Part shown: positions 34,054-45,885 of the stretch, in pieces
Numbering within the stretch: position 1 is the first letter of the stretch
Layout of the letters: each line of letters starts with the position of its first letter
Assembly: GCA_007115705.1 (NCBI GenBank)
Contig: QXEO01002115.1
Location: 753,018-817,017, forward strand
Reading direction: 5' to 3'
DNA: 64,000 bases
DNA from: Dactylis glomerata
Lineage: Eukaryota > Streptophyta > Magnoliopsida > Poales > Poaceae
Program-made: the position numbers and the translations under genes
The notes under the pieces: generated by a model
Told to the model about the DNA's origin: nothing
Seen by the model: the letters and a program-made list of their open reading frames with translations, nothing else
Databases searched by the model: none

Positions 34054-35352
34054 GGCAAGATCCTTGACCTAGCCGCCGCCCTGCTTCCGCACCGCGCCGC
34101 CCCCGAGGAGGTCGATCTCCAAGATCTCTGCCGGGGGCCGCGCCGCCCGTATTAGGGTTCGTCCGCCGATCGGTTGATCGGCTGCCCTACGTCTTTTTCT
34201 CGCCGGTCGCTTGACCGGCGTTTTCTTTTTGGTTTACCGATCTTAGATCGGAATGAGTCGTCCACCGCCGCCGTCACCAAGCGCCTCTACTCCAACCTCG
34301 GCGTCGACCTCGCACCGGCGGCCACCCATACGCCGGCTATCGCGGTCGACACGCTGGCGCCGTCGCCACTTCGGCCGACTCTTGCCGGTTGTCGCGGTCC
34401 CTCGGCCGGCTGCTGCACCTACCTCGGTAGGCTGCCGCGGTCGTCTCGCCGGCACCGACTCCACGCTGGCCGGCTCGCCTTCACCAACCGCGTGGCAACG
34501 TCGGACGCGTCGTCCGAGGGACGCCTCAGTGCGTCACTGCCGGCTCCATGCCTGTGCGGTCTCCATCGCCGGTCCGTCTTCGCCGTCATCGTCAGGGACT
34601 TCACCGACAACGACGCCACGAGTTCCGATCTGTGTGCCGTCATCCAGGACTTGGCGAACAGTGCCGCCGTCGGTCTGATCAACCGATCTGACGCACGTTT
34701 TTGCCAAGTACGTCCCCGAGCACGCGTCTACCACCGTTCGAGCATCGGGCTGCCGCTGCGTCGCCCCTTTGTGCCTTCTCCGGCATGTACGTTGCTGGTG
34801 GTTCTCACGCCGCTGCACCGACTCGTGCCCTGCAGCCGCGCCGTCCCATCGGGCTGTAGCGTCGCTGCACGCGGTTATCGCCGTCACCTCGCGAGGACGT
34901 CGCTAGCTTCCACCGCGCCACCTCCCTCGGCGCGGGATGCCGCCGTCCGCGCATGGTCTTTTTCACGCCGCTGGGTTCTCCTTGCCTACTTCGAGCACCG
35001 CCGCTGCATCTCCACAGGCAACCTGCATGGCCACTCCTAGCCGTTGCAGGTCCTGCCGACTACCCCTTCGCCTATCTAGGCATCCAGCATGGCCACTCTT
35101 GGTCATCGCTGGTTTGCCGCCTTCTACGTCTACGTCCAGCACGACTTCATCGCCAGCGTCATCGACTCGTTCTCGACTACATCTGCTTATCTACTTTGAC
35201 AACCACGGACTGCATCGGCACTCTCTGCCGTTGTGCGCCTCGCAGCCGTCATGGAGGCCTTCTCTGCTAGTCTCCTCTCCGACATGACATGAAGTTGTTT
35301 CTCCTTGTCCCGTTCTTCGCACGCCCGGTACTAGCAACACCGGTGTTTGCCT
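34054..35352 (+). other. Internal region of the outer copia element (5' part)
   Basis: GC-rich sequence after the primer site. An open stretch from ATG 34253 (MSRPPPPSPSASTPTSAST) sits where a gag start would be, but neither this nor the overlapping frames show capsid or zinc-knuckle motifs. No polymerase domain is visible. It resumes at 45473 after the nested element. Confidence 0.5.
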
Positions 35353-37255
35353 TGAAGGGTTTCGCAGCATAGAAAATAAAAAATTTCCTATGAAGACGAA
35401 CAGAAACAGTCAAGATCTGATCTACGAGATGCAAAACAACGAGTAAGAGAGATTAGATCTACATACCCTTGTAGATCGCACAGCGGAAACGTTCATATGA
35501 ACGTGGTCGGCGTAGTCGTACTAGCGTCCCCTCCTCGCGATCCGATCCGATCCAAGCGCCACAACGGGCGGCGCCTCCGAGCGATGCACACGTACAGCGC
35601 AACGACGACTCCTCCTCCTCGGTCCAGCAAGGTGCGGTGGAGTGGTAGATGGGATCAGCAGCACGACAGCGTGGTGCTTATGGTGGAGAGTATATGCGGG
35701 CAGGGCTTCGCCTACGCGTGCGAGGTGGAAGAAGATTGGACAAAATATCTAGTCAAACTAGGGCAAAAGGCTACAAAAAAACATCAGCCTGACGGCCACG
35801 AGCCAAAACTGATCGGTCGAACCGTGAGTCCTTTCCTCGTTTTATAGGCAGCGGTAAGGAGACGTGCGAACCAAGTCGGCCGATCTCCATCGTGCCGTGC
35901 ACGCATACTGTTGGTCGCGATCAGCAATCGATCGTATCGATCGTGATCGATCGAGTCAACCGGTCGTCCCGGCGTGCGTGGCCCAGGAGCGGTGGCATGG
36001 CTGCCGGCCCAGCCGGCCCAGGCGAGCGGCAGCTAGTGCGCGCCGCACAGGGCGCAGGGTAGCGCAGCCAGCCGGCCCAGGCGAGCGGCAGCTAGTGCGC
36101 GCCGCACAGGGCGCAGGGCAGTGCAGCCAGCCGGCCCAACTGCGTCTTCTTCTTTTTTTTTCTTTTCTTTTGCCTTTTCCTTTTGCTTCTCTATTTAATA
36201 GTTTGTCCAAATAGACTACAAAATTAGTTTGTTTAGCAAAACTACTAATGGACTACTTTTAGCCCTTATTTATTTCTACTAAATAAACATATGTATTAAC
36301 ATTTATTAATTCAATTAATTAATAAATCATTAATCATCTTCCCGAAACAATTCCGTAACTCTCTGAAACAATTTCCATAAATCTTAAAACTACCCTAGCG
36401 TCAATGAGCGTTAAGTGTGTGACCCTACGGGTTCGAGAATGTGTGGACATGATCACCATCAATAATCAATAGAGGGATCTAGAAATCCATATCGACTCCC
36501 ACATATTCAACGAGATCATTATCGGTGAACCACGATTCAGGATTCAATTAATCCCGTATATAAATTCCTTTTGTCTCGCAATATTTTACTTGCCCGAGAT
36601 TCGATCGTCGGCATCATCATACCTAGTTCAATCTCGTTCACAGCAAGTACTCTTTACTCGTTCCGCAATCTAATATCACCCTGTGATTAAACTCATTAAT
36701 CACGTGTTTGCAAACGGTGTATGATATTGATTACCGAGTGGGCCCGGAGTATAGCTCTCCGACATGGGAGGGACAAATCCCATCTCGATACATGCAACGC
36801 AACAAGTACTTTCCGATTACCTGAGAGACACCTTTATGATCACCCTCTCATAGGATAACGTTTGATGACCTCAAAGCTCTCTTTCGGTACCAGGAAGTGG
36901 CATTATCTCATGGTCTAAGGAATAGGATACTGACATAGGAAAAGCTACGCAATTGTGAACACAATGACACGATCTAATTGCAGTGCTTAATTTGGGTCTG
37001 TCCATCATATCATTCTCCTAATGATATGACCTCATTATTAATCGACAACTCATGTCTATGGTTAGAAAACCTTAACCATCATTAATCAATGAGCTAGTCT
37101 AGTAGAGGCATACTAGGGACACGGTATTGTTCATAAACCACACAAGTATTAATGTTTCCACTTAATACAATTATAGCATGGAATATAAACATTATCATGA
37201 ACAAGAAATATGATAATAACAACATTATTATTGCCTCTAGGGCATATTTCCTTCA
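35353..37255 (-). repeat. Left (3') LTR of the Angela-type element
   Basis: 1903 bp; matches 43576-45472 along its length with a few substitutions and small indels. It contains a 59-bp tandem duplication (about 36010-36140) that is also present in the other LTR, so the duplication predates insertion. Short open frames inside it are not genes. Confidence 0.9.
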
Positions 37256-38070
37256 GTCTCCCACTTGCACTAGAGTCAATAATCTAGTCATACTTACGCC
37301 TTTAACACCTTTGGCATTCTGCTGTTATTTTCACGCGTTGCACGTGGTAAACCTTATCTACGGGTCTGACACTTTCAGGTCCGTATGTATTTGCATATCT
37401 TTTGCGTCAGCACGCATTACTCATCTTCAATGATATGGCATCGTATAAACTCGATCTTCTGGTGAGACCTTTGTTTCTTTGCCGAGATTATGCTGCCACT
37501 ATTGTCATACAATAGAACTACATAGTACTAGTACACTTGAAACTACACATAGTTCTCATGCCGCTTCTAGAGCGATTATATACTTAGCCCTCATTGCAGT
37601 ATCTGTAACAATGTTTAACATTGGAACTCATTCAAGTCATCATGGAACTTTCTTCCATCTTATTGTGCCACCTTCTAAATCAAAACAAATAGTCTAAAAT
37701 TGAGATAAAATTGTACTTGTATGTGTGACAAAGCCAATGTAACTCATTGCAATGAACCATTTGTCACTCATGCATACATAATATATTCTTAGTTCTTCGA
37801 AAGTACATAAGAATATCTTTACTATTGTCCAACGATCATCATATGAATGCTCGTAACCTTTTAGAGCATCAGGCATATCTGGATCTACATATCATGGTAT
37901 ACAAGATTGATAAAGTCATTCTCGTGGTTTCACTCATCGAGTGTCAAAACACTTGATTCTTGCTTCAACCTCTTCCATGCAACAAGAACTGTTCTTATTG
38001 TTTCCATATTGAACAAATTCAATATATCATTTATGTACTCTAGCAAAACTATATTAAAGCCTCAATCTAC

Positions 38071-39677
38071 TGCTGCGTGTGGTGGTGTATGGTTGATTTG
38101 GGAGCAGACTGTCCTTGTGCGTGGTGAATGACCAGCCCGTTGGGAACCCCAAGAGGAAGGTATGATGAGTGTAGCGGCTAGCTTTCCCTCAGTTAAGAAA
38201 CCAAGGTTTAATGTCGATCTTGAAGAAGAGAGACGGTGACGACTGAAGGTGTTTGCGGAACCTGCACACACACAAACAAATACTTTGTTCCCAACTTGCG
38301 ATGAGGTTGTCAATCTCACCGGTTTGCTTGAAACAAAGGTTATGAGTGTATCGAGTAGAAAACAGTAGTAATATGCGAGTAAAGTAAACAGTGCGGGAAT
38401 AGTAAACAGGTGATTGCAATATGATTAAAATAGGACCGGGGTCCACAGTTCACTAGTGGTGTCTCTCCATAGATAAATAACATGCTGGGTAAACGAATTA
38501 CAGTTGGGCAATTGATAGAATAAAGATAACGTGATATGTCAAGAAGATCACTATGAGATTCACTCTGGGCATTACAACAAAATACATAGACCGCCATCCA
38601 ACTGCATCTATGACTAATAATCCACCCTCGGGGATATCATCCGAACACCCCAAAAGTATTAAGTTGCGAACAACAGATAATTGCATTAAGCAAAGTGTGT
38701 AATGTAAACAAAGCATATGCCCTTGAGCATATGAATGTTGTTTTCTCCCTAGTAGCAACAGCACATCTACCACCTTAGAGGTTTCTGTCACTCCCCCAGG
38801 TGAAATAGAGGCATGAACCCACTATCGAGCATAAATACCCCCTCTTGGAGTCACTAGCAACTACTCGGCCAAGATAGCTACTAACAACGGAGAGCATGCA
38901 AGATCATAAACAACATAGAGATAACAAAAGATATAATTCAGTACAGCAACTTAATAATAAACACCAATATTCATCGGATCCCAACAAACCAACATCATAG
39001 TATTACATAACGGTGATCTCAATCATGTAGGGCAGCTCATGAGATCTAAACATGAAGCACATGGTGGAGAAGACAACCATCTAGCTACTGCTATGGACCC
39101 ATAGTCCAAGGTAGACTACTCACTCATCGCTCCGGAGGCAAGCATGGCGATGAAGAAGACCTCCGGTGGCGATTCCCCTCTCCGGCAGGGTGCCGGGAAG
39201 AGCTTCTGGACCCTCCCGATCTTCGGGTCGACGGCGGCGGCGGATCGCGATGTATTCTGGAAAACTGATCGGGCCCTTAGGTTTTTCTCGTCAGGGGGTA
39301 TATGTAGGCGAAGGGGGGCTGTCAGAGGTGGAGCCACGCGGCCTCACAAGGGGGTGGCGCGGCCAGGGGCCAGGCCGCGCCGCCCCTGTGTGTGGGGGCC
39401 ACGTGGCCCCCCTCCGTCAGGTCTTCGGATGTTTGGGAGCTCCCCGGTGAAATATGACTTCAGGAACTTGTTTCGTCCAATTCCGAGAATATTTCCTGTG
39501 TATCATTTCTGAAACACAAAAACAGCAGAAAACAGGAAACTGGCACTGTGGCACTTCGTTAATAGGTTAGTTCCGGAAAATGTATAAAAGTACCACTAAG
39601 TGTAACGAAACAATAGGCAAATGGTGTAAAAACAAGCATGGAGCATCAAAAATTATAGATACGTTTGAGACGTATCA
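38071..39677 (-). mobile_element. Gypsy-type solo LTR nested in the Angela-type element
   Basis: Same family as 10991-12619; 1607 bp ending ...GAGACGTATCA at 39677. The flanks are TCTAC (38066-38070) and TCTAT (39678-39682), a 5-bp target duplication with one substitution. Removing the LTR restores the continuous Angela context CCTCAATCTATCTACATAG. Only one LTR is present. Confidence 0.82.
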
Positions 39678-39798
39678 TCTATCTACATAGACATTGATGC
39701 TCAATATTCTGGTTTTACCTAAGTCTTTCATCAAAATCCAATTTCAATAAAATCTTAACAAATATCAAGAAAAACACATAATTTCCAATGACCAATAT

Positions 39799-39810
39799 GT
39801 CATCTACATA
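39799..39810 (-). other. Copia reverse-transcriptase YVDD motif
   Basis: The minus-strand codons TAT GTA GAT GAC, in the frame LYVDDILVIG, mark the polymerase catalytic site of the decayed Angela-type pol gene. Stops and shifts surround it. Confidence 0.7.
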
Positions 39811-42800
39811 AAGCATTAGAAATATGTCTTTGCGCTCCCACTTACTGTCTTGTAAATACAAGCATCTTCAATATTTTGATGAAATTAACACTTTAACATT
39901 TTCATCATAATGAAGATTCCAACTCTGTTATGCTAACTTCTACCATTGAAGTTTGCATACATATCTAGCAACCTTTGAATCAACAAAACCCATTGGGTCG
40001 TGTCTGGTACACGTCCTTGGTGTACATTCCGGTAGAGGAACGTTGTTTCATTTATTCAACTATCATATCTCAATATGTAACTGTTGCTAGAGTAATCCAT
40101 ATGACGAAGTCAGGGCCCATCACCGCTTCTTTGTATATTGTTGGTTACTATTATCCAATAATATCTCGTCCTCAAATCTTGCTATTTGATTACGACCAAC
40201 GTGGTTAAAATAGGAACTTTGATGTTCGGTACTACAACATATTGTAGGTGCGGGAGCCATGGGCGCAGTTGCCGCTTCCAGAACAATTTCCGGTGCTGCG
40301 CTACTTTGATCATGCTCAGGTTCAATAACCTCATCAAGTTCTATTTTCCTCCCACTTAAACCTTTCGCGAGAAAACTCCTTCATAAGAAATTCACCTTTT
40401 AGCGACAATCACTATGTGCTTGGGTTCATAGTAGATGGAATACCCATCGACATTCTTTGGGCTAACCTACAAAGACTTACTAATCCGATTTTGGTTGTAA
40501 ACATTTTACATATGCCGTGCATACCAAAATTCAAGAAAAGACAACTATAATTTGTACAGTGTCATTTTAGCAAATTATGATGGCACTCTATTCAGTGAAA
40601 AGCGGTAGTCTCTAAAGTATAATCCACAAATTATATTGGCAGTTTTATTTCATCATTGATCTAACCATGTCAAACAAGGTTTGATTATACCCATCGAAAA
40701 CTCCATACTACTATGACGTTTCACGAGATGCAAGTTTATGAAACAATTCACTTAACTCTTAGATGTTTGCTAAACTTGTAACTCAAATACACTCTATTAT
40801 GATCCAATCATAAATACTTGAATTTTCTTGTTACAATAATTTCCACTTCATAAATTGAACAATTTCAATTATTTCATACTTCTATCTCATCAAGTACATA
40901 TACCATACATCTATTCGATTCATTGATGAAATAGAAAATGCACCGCGATCAACTTCACACAATGGACTGCATACATCAACATGTACGATCTTCATTTAGT
41001 TAGTCGCTTATTCTGTCCATGGCCCATGAATGGAGTTTAATCATCTTTAGGAAAAGTCTCACAAGCGTCAATCAATTCAAAATTAGATGACTCGAAAATC
41101 CATCAACATAGAATTTCTTTCATATTTTGTTTCCAATATGACTTAAACGGCGGTGTTTCATATAAGTGAAATTCATTTTTATCTTGCGACCTTTATCATC
41201 AGTGTTATAAATGTTTATTTCACCAACAAGATTTATAATAGTCTATCCATCGATTATGGAAGACGATAATAACATGAACAACCATTGTTCTCATAATATC
41301 AGAACAAGATAACAATTATTACGTTCATAACAAATCTTGAAGGCTAGGTTTAATGCCAACGAAAAACATAATAACACTTTTATTTGTTCTCGACGCGCAT
41401 TATTACCATATTCTTTTGCTGGTCATTTAGGCCATTATAGTTCTTGCATTGTGTTGCTTTGTATGACATTTTATACCAACAAATCTGTATCCAATACCCA
41501 AGAATTACATTGTTAATGAGCAAAGAACACATCTATAACATGTATATCATTTATATACCTGAGCTGGACAATTCCAGTCTTTTCCTTTTCTACCAAATAC
41601 TTTTGCAGATCCCATTTAGCGTTTCCTCTCACTAGAAGAATCTATCAACATCAATAGTGGCGTCAATCATTTGACATATAGGCCAAAGCGCGTTAGTCAA
41701 ATACTAATAGCTTTAGATTTTGCACTTTGAGGTGGATCGCCATCATCATATAATTGGCGTTCTTCTAGATTCCATTCTTTAGCATTCTTTTGGTATAGCA
41801 AAACAATTTAGCCGATACCTTTTCATTCATCCTATCATGACAACTTTCATGATGAAACTACTATAGTTTATGAGGAAGAATACAAGTATATATTAGTCCC
41901 AAACTTTTGGGTGATCGGGACGCCTAGGGTCTTCAATCTTCGCATATATTCATACAATATGAGCATATGTTCTTTTACTAAATTATACTTAATCATTTTG
42001 CAAACAATCAAAGTTTTAGATATCAAATATCTTTCACTTCTTATTAGTTTCTGAAACAATTCTTTCAGCTCCAAGATCACTTTGATTCTCAAACAATTTT
42101 GAAGACCAATTTCTCATGAAGGCAAACATATGACCTTTAGATACTAAATTGAATCGTTGCTCTAGGATTAATACAACTTATTAAATCGCATGGAGCAAGT
42201 GAGGTTTGCTAAAGTTTGCAATAAGACTTAATCCTTACTCTTGACATTCTAACTAAACGGTACTAGTCCGTAAAGTGATTATCCAGAATTCTATAGTTCT
42301 TTTTAACTCAATTAAAACAAAGTGTCGGTGGAAAACGGTTGCCAAAGACTACAACGACTTATGCAAATACACTAAGATTTAGTTCATGATAATTAGTTCA
42401 AGTTAATCAAATTAATAATGAACTCCCACTAAATTCAATATCCCTCGAAGTTGTTTAGTGAAGCATGATCCAAATTCACTACACCAAGACCGATCATCAC
42501 GTGAGATGATGTAGTTTTAATGGTGAACATCAACATGTTGATCATATCATCCATATGACTCATGCTTGACCTTTCGGTCCGCGTGTTCCGAGGCCATGTC
42601 TGTACATGCTAGGCTCGTCAAGTTTAACCCAAGTATTTTCGCATGTGTAAATCTGGCTTACACCCGTTGTATGTGAACGTAGAGTTTATAGCACCCGATC
42701 ATCACGTGATGCTTCAAAACGACGATCTTTCGCAATGGTGCATACATGGGGAGAACATAATTTATCTTGAAATTAAGTGCGAGGGATCATCTTATAATGC

Positions 42801-43575
42801 TGTCGCGATCAAAGCAAAATAAGATTCATACATAAAGGATAAACATCACATGCATATACAATATGTGACATGGTATAGCCAATCTTCGCGCATTGATCTC
42901 CATCTCATGCGCGCCGGCATGATCTCTATCACTCCACCATGATTGTCTCCACCACGAATAACAACTACGACTATTGCTAACTACTTAGCGATAAAGTAAA
43001 GCTATTACATGGCATATAAAAAGCTGACACGCAGGTCATACAAAATTATAAAGATAACCATATGGCTCCTGCCGGTTGTAAACTCATCGATATGCAAGTC
43101 GTGAAATATTACAAAACATGATCATCGCATACATCACATATATCATACACATCACATCTTGTGGCAATACCATATCACAAACACTCCCTGCAAAAACAAG
43201 TTAGATGCCTCTAATTTGTTGATTGCATGTTTTACGTGGCTTATGGGAGCTACGCATAAGAACGGTTCTTACCTTCGCAAAGCCACAACGGTGATATTAT
43301 GGTTGCCAACGTCCGTTGTAAATCCCATGACTACTATAGTGAGAGAAACTGGCATCCACCAGCCGCATGTGTGGAACAAGCCACACGTCAAGTGCGGAGC
43401 CGGTCTCGCGAACGAGGTCGCGTAAAGTTGGTCTGGACCGCTTCGATCTCACTATGCCGCGCCATAAGAAATACACAACATAGAGGTTTGCAATAGAAAA
43501 TATCAACGCCCGTAACAACATGGTTGCGTTTTACTCGTGTAAAACATCTACGCATAGATCTCGCTCTGATACCAC

Positions 43576-45472
43576 TGAAGGGTTTCGCAGCATAGAAAAT
43601 AAAAAATTTCCTACGAAGACGAACAGAAACAGCCAAGATCTGATCTACGAGATTCAAAACAACGAGTAAGAGAGATTAGATCTACATACCCTTGTAGATC
43701 GCACAGCGAAAACGTTCATATGAACGTGGTCGGCGTAGTCGTACTAGCGTCTCCTCCTCGCGATCCGATCGGATCCAAGCGCCACAACGGGCGGCGCCTC
43801 CGAGCGATGCACACGTACAGCGTAACGACGACGACTCCTCCTCGGTCCAGCAAGGTGCGGTGGAGTGGTAGATGAGATCAGCAGCACGACGGCGTGGTGC
43901 TTATGGTGGAGAGTATATGCGGGCAGGGCTTCGCCTACGCGCGCGAGGTGGAAAAAGATTGGACAAAATATCTAGTCAAACTAGGACAAAAGGCTACAGA
44001 AAACATCAGCCTGACGGCCACGAGCCAAAACTGATCGGTCGAACCGTGAGTCCTTTCCTCGTTTTATAGACAGCGGTAAGGAGACGTGCGAACCAAGTCG
44101 GCCGATCTCCATCGTGTCGTGCACGCATACTGTTGGCCGCGATCAGCAATCGATCGTATCGATCGTGATCGATCGAGTCAACCGGCCGTCCCGGCGTGCG
44201 TGGCCCAGGAGCGGTGGCATGGCTGCCAGCCCAGCCGGCCCAGGCAAGCGGCAGCTAGTGCGCGCCGCACAGGGCGCAGGGCAGCGCAGCCAGCGGGCCC
44301 AGGCGAGCGGCAGCTAGTGCGCGCCGCACAGGGCGCAGGGCAGCGCAGCCAGCCGGCCCAACTGCGTCTTCTTCTTTTTTTTCTTTTGCCTTTTCCTTTT
44401 GCTTCTCTATTTAATAGTTTGTCCAAATAGACTATAAAATTAGTCCGTTTAGCAAAACTACTAATAGACTACTTTTAGCCTTTATTTATTTCTAGTAAAT
44501 AAACATATGTATTAACATTTATTAATTCAATTAATTAATAAATTATTAATCATCTTCCCAAAACAATTCCGTAACTCTCTGAAACAATTTCCATAAATCT
44601 CAAAACTACCCTAGTGTCAATGAGCGTTAAGTGTGTGACCCTACGGGTTCGAGAATGTGTGGACATGATCACCATCAATAATTAATAGAGGGATCTAGAA
44701 ATCCATATCGACTCCCACATATTCAACGAGATCATTATCGGTGAACCACGATGTCAGGATTCAATTAATCCCGTATACAATTTTCTTTTGTCTCGCAATA
44801 TTTTACTTGCCCGAGATTCGATTGTCGGCATCATCATACCTAGTTCAATCTCGTTCACAGTAAGTACTCTTTACTCGTTCCACAATCCAATATCACCCTG
44901 TGATTAAACTCATTAATCACGTGTTTGCAAACGGTGTATGATATTGATTACCGAGTGGGCCCGGAGTATATCTCTCCGACATGGGAGGGACAAATCCCAT
45001 CTCGATACATGCAACGCAACAAGTACTTTCCGATTACCTGAGAGACACCTTTATGACCACCCTCTCATAGGATAACGTTTGATGACCTCAAAGCTCTTTT
45101 TCGGTATCAGGAAGTGGCATTATCTCATGGTCTAAGGAATAGGATACTGACATAGGAAAAGCTACGCAATTGTGAACACAATGACACGATCTAATTGCAG
45201 TGCTTAATTTGGGTCTATCCATCATATTATTCTCCTAATGATATGACCTCATTATTAATCGACAACTCATGTCTATGGTTAGAAAACCTTAACCATCATT
45301 AATCAATGAGCTAGTCTAGTAGAGGCATACTAGGGACACGGTGTTGTTCATAAACCACACAAGTATTAATGTTTCCACTTAATACAATTATAGCATGGAA
45401 TATAAACATTATCATGAACAAGAAATATGATAATAACAACATTATTATTGCCTCTAGGGCATATTTCCTTCA
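43576..45472 (-). repeat. Right (5') LTR of the Angela-type element
   Basis: 1897 bp; partner of 35353-37255, adjoining the primer site at 43563-43574. The close similarity of the two LTRs suggests the insertion is not ancient; divergence was not measured. Confidence 0.9.
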
Positions 45473-45636
45473 TGCCTTCGTCCCCGACGCGTTCCTGAGT
45501 ATGGCAAGCTCGGTCGTAGCACCTCGTCCTCATGTTCGTCTTCGCGTACTCGGTTTTGGCACAACCGGAGTATGCCTTCGTCTCAATAATACATCCACCA
45601 TATTACGCCATACCTCTCTCCCTCTATCCTTCTACA
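45473..45636 (+). other. 3' part of the outer copia interior and truncated 3' LTR
   Basis: Sequence continues from 35352 after the Angela insertion. From about 45577 (CAATAATACATCCACCATAT) it matches the last 60 bases of the 5' LTR and ends CTTCTACA at 45636, next to GAGAC. Confidence 0.7.
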
Positions 45637-45885
45637 GAGACGATGATGATTCTCGATGAATGGCGTCAGCTTCCTGGCCTCATTCAGTCCAGGCTGGACG
45701 CTCGATCGGCTGCCAAGCTGGAAAGAAAGAGAAAGGAGTCACCAAAAAGCCAGCCAGCGACAAAGCGGCCCCGTGGTGTTCCTCGCCGACGTCGTCGTTC
45801 CGGTAAGATCCTATTCCGTGCGTACGGCGCGAGTGACACTGTATGTGGAGATTTTTTTCTAGAGTACGCCAAATTGGCATATCAT

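Larger units (their letters stand above)
35353..45472 (-). mobile_element. Angela-type Ty1/copia LTR retrotransposon, TSD TGCCT
   Basis: The LTRs are 35353-37255 and 43576-45472 (about 1.9 kb each) with termini TGAAGG...CCTTCA. TGCCT is duplicated at 35348-35352 and 45473-45477. On the minus strand the primer site TGGTATCAGAGC (43563-43574) adjoins the right LTR and a purine-rich GTGCAAGTGGGAGAC (37256-37270) adjoins the left LTR. The reverse-transcriptase signature LYVDDILVIG is readable at about 39799-39810 (minus). No long frame survives, so the polyprotein is decayed. A gypsy-type solo LTR is nested at 38071-39677. The Angela name rests on LTR wording. Confidence 0.9.
31752..45636 (+). 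mobile_element. Short-LTR copia element (non-autonomous), TSD GAGAC, containing two large nested insertions
   Basis: The 5' LTR starts TGTTAGAGTATAC at 31752 and ends ...CCTTCTATA at 34041, followed directly by an initiator-Met primer site TGGTATCAGAGC (34042-34053). The 3' end ...CCTTCTACA is at 45636. GAGAC is duplicated at 31747-31751 and 45637-45641. Without its insertions the LTR is only about 186 bp and the interior about 1.4 kb, with no integrase or reverse transcriptase, so it is TRIM-like or a deletion derivative. The 3' LTR keeps only about 60 bases, pointing to an internal deletion. A CACTA lies in the 5' LTR (31869-33969) and an Angela-type element in the body (35353-45472). Confidence 0.8.

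Noticed and set aside
34174..35040. 288-codon frame after the copia primer site as a gene
   Set aside because: Three overlapping frames of comparable quality occur, none with gag or pol motifs; kept only as internal element sequence.
35497..36214. Two 116-codon frames in the Angela-type LTR
   Set aside because: They are inside an LTR and recur in the partner LTR with frame differences; not genes.
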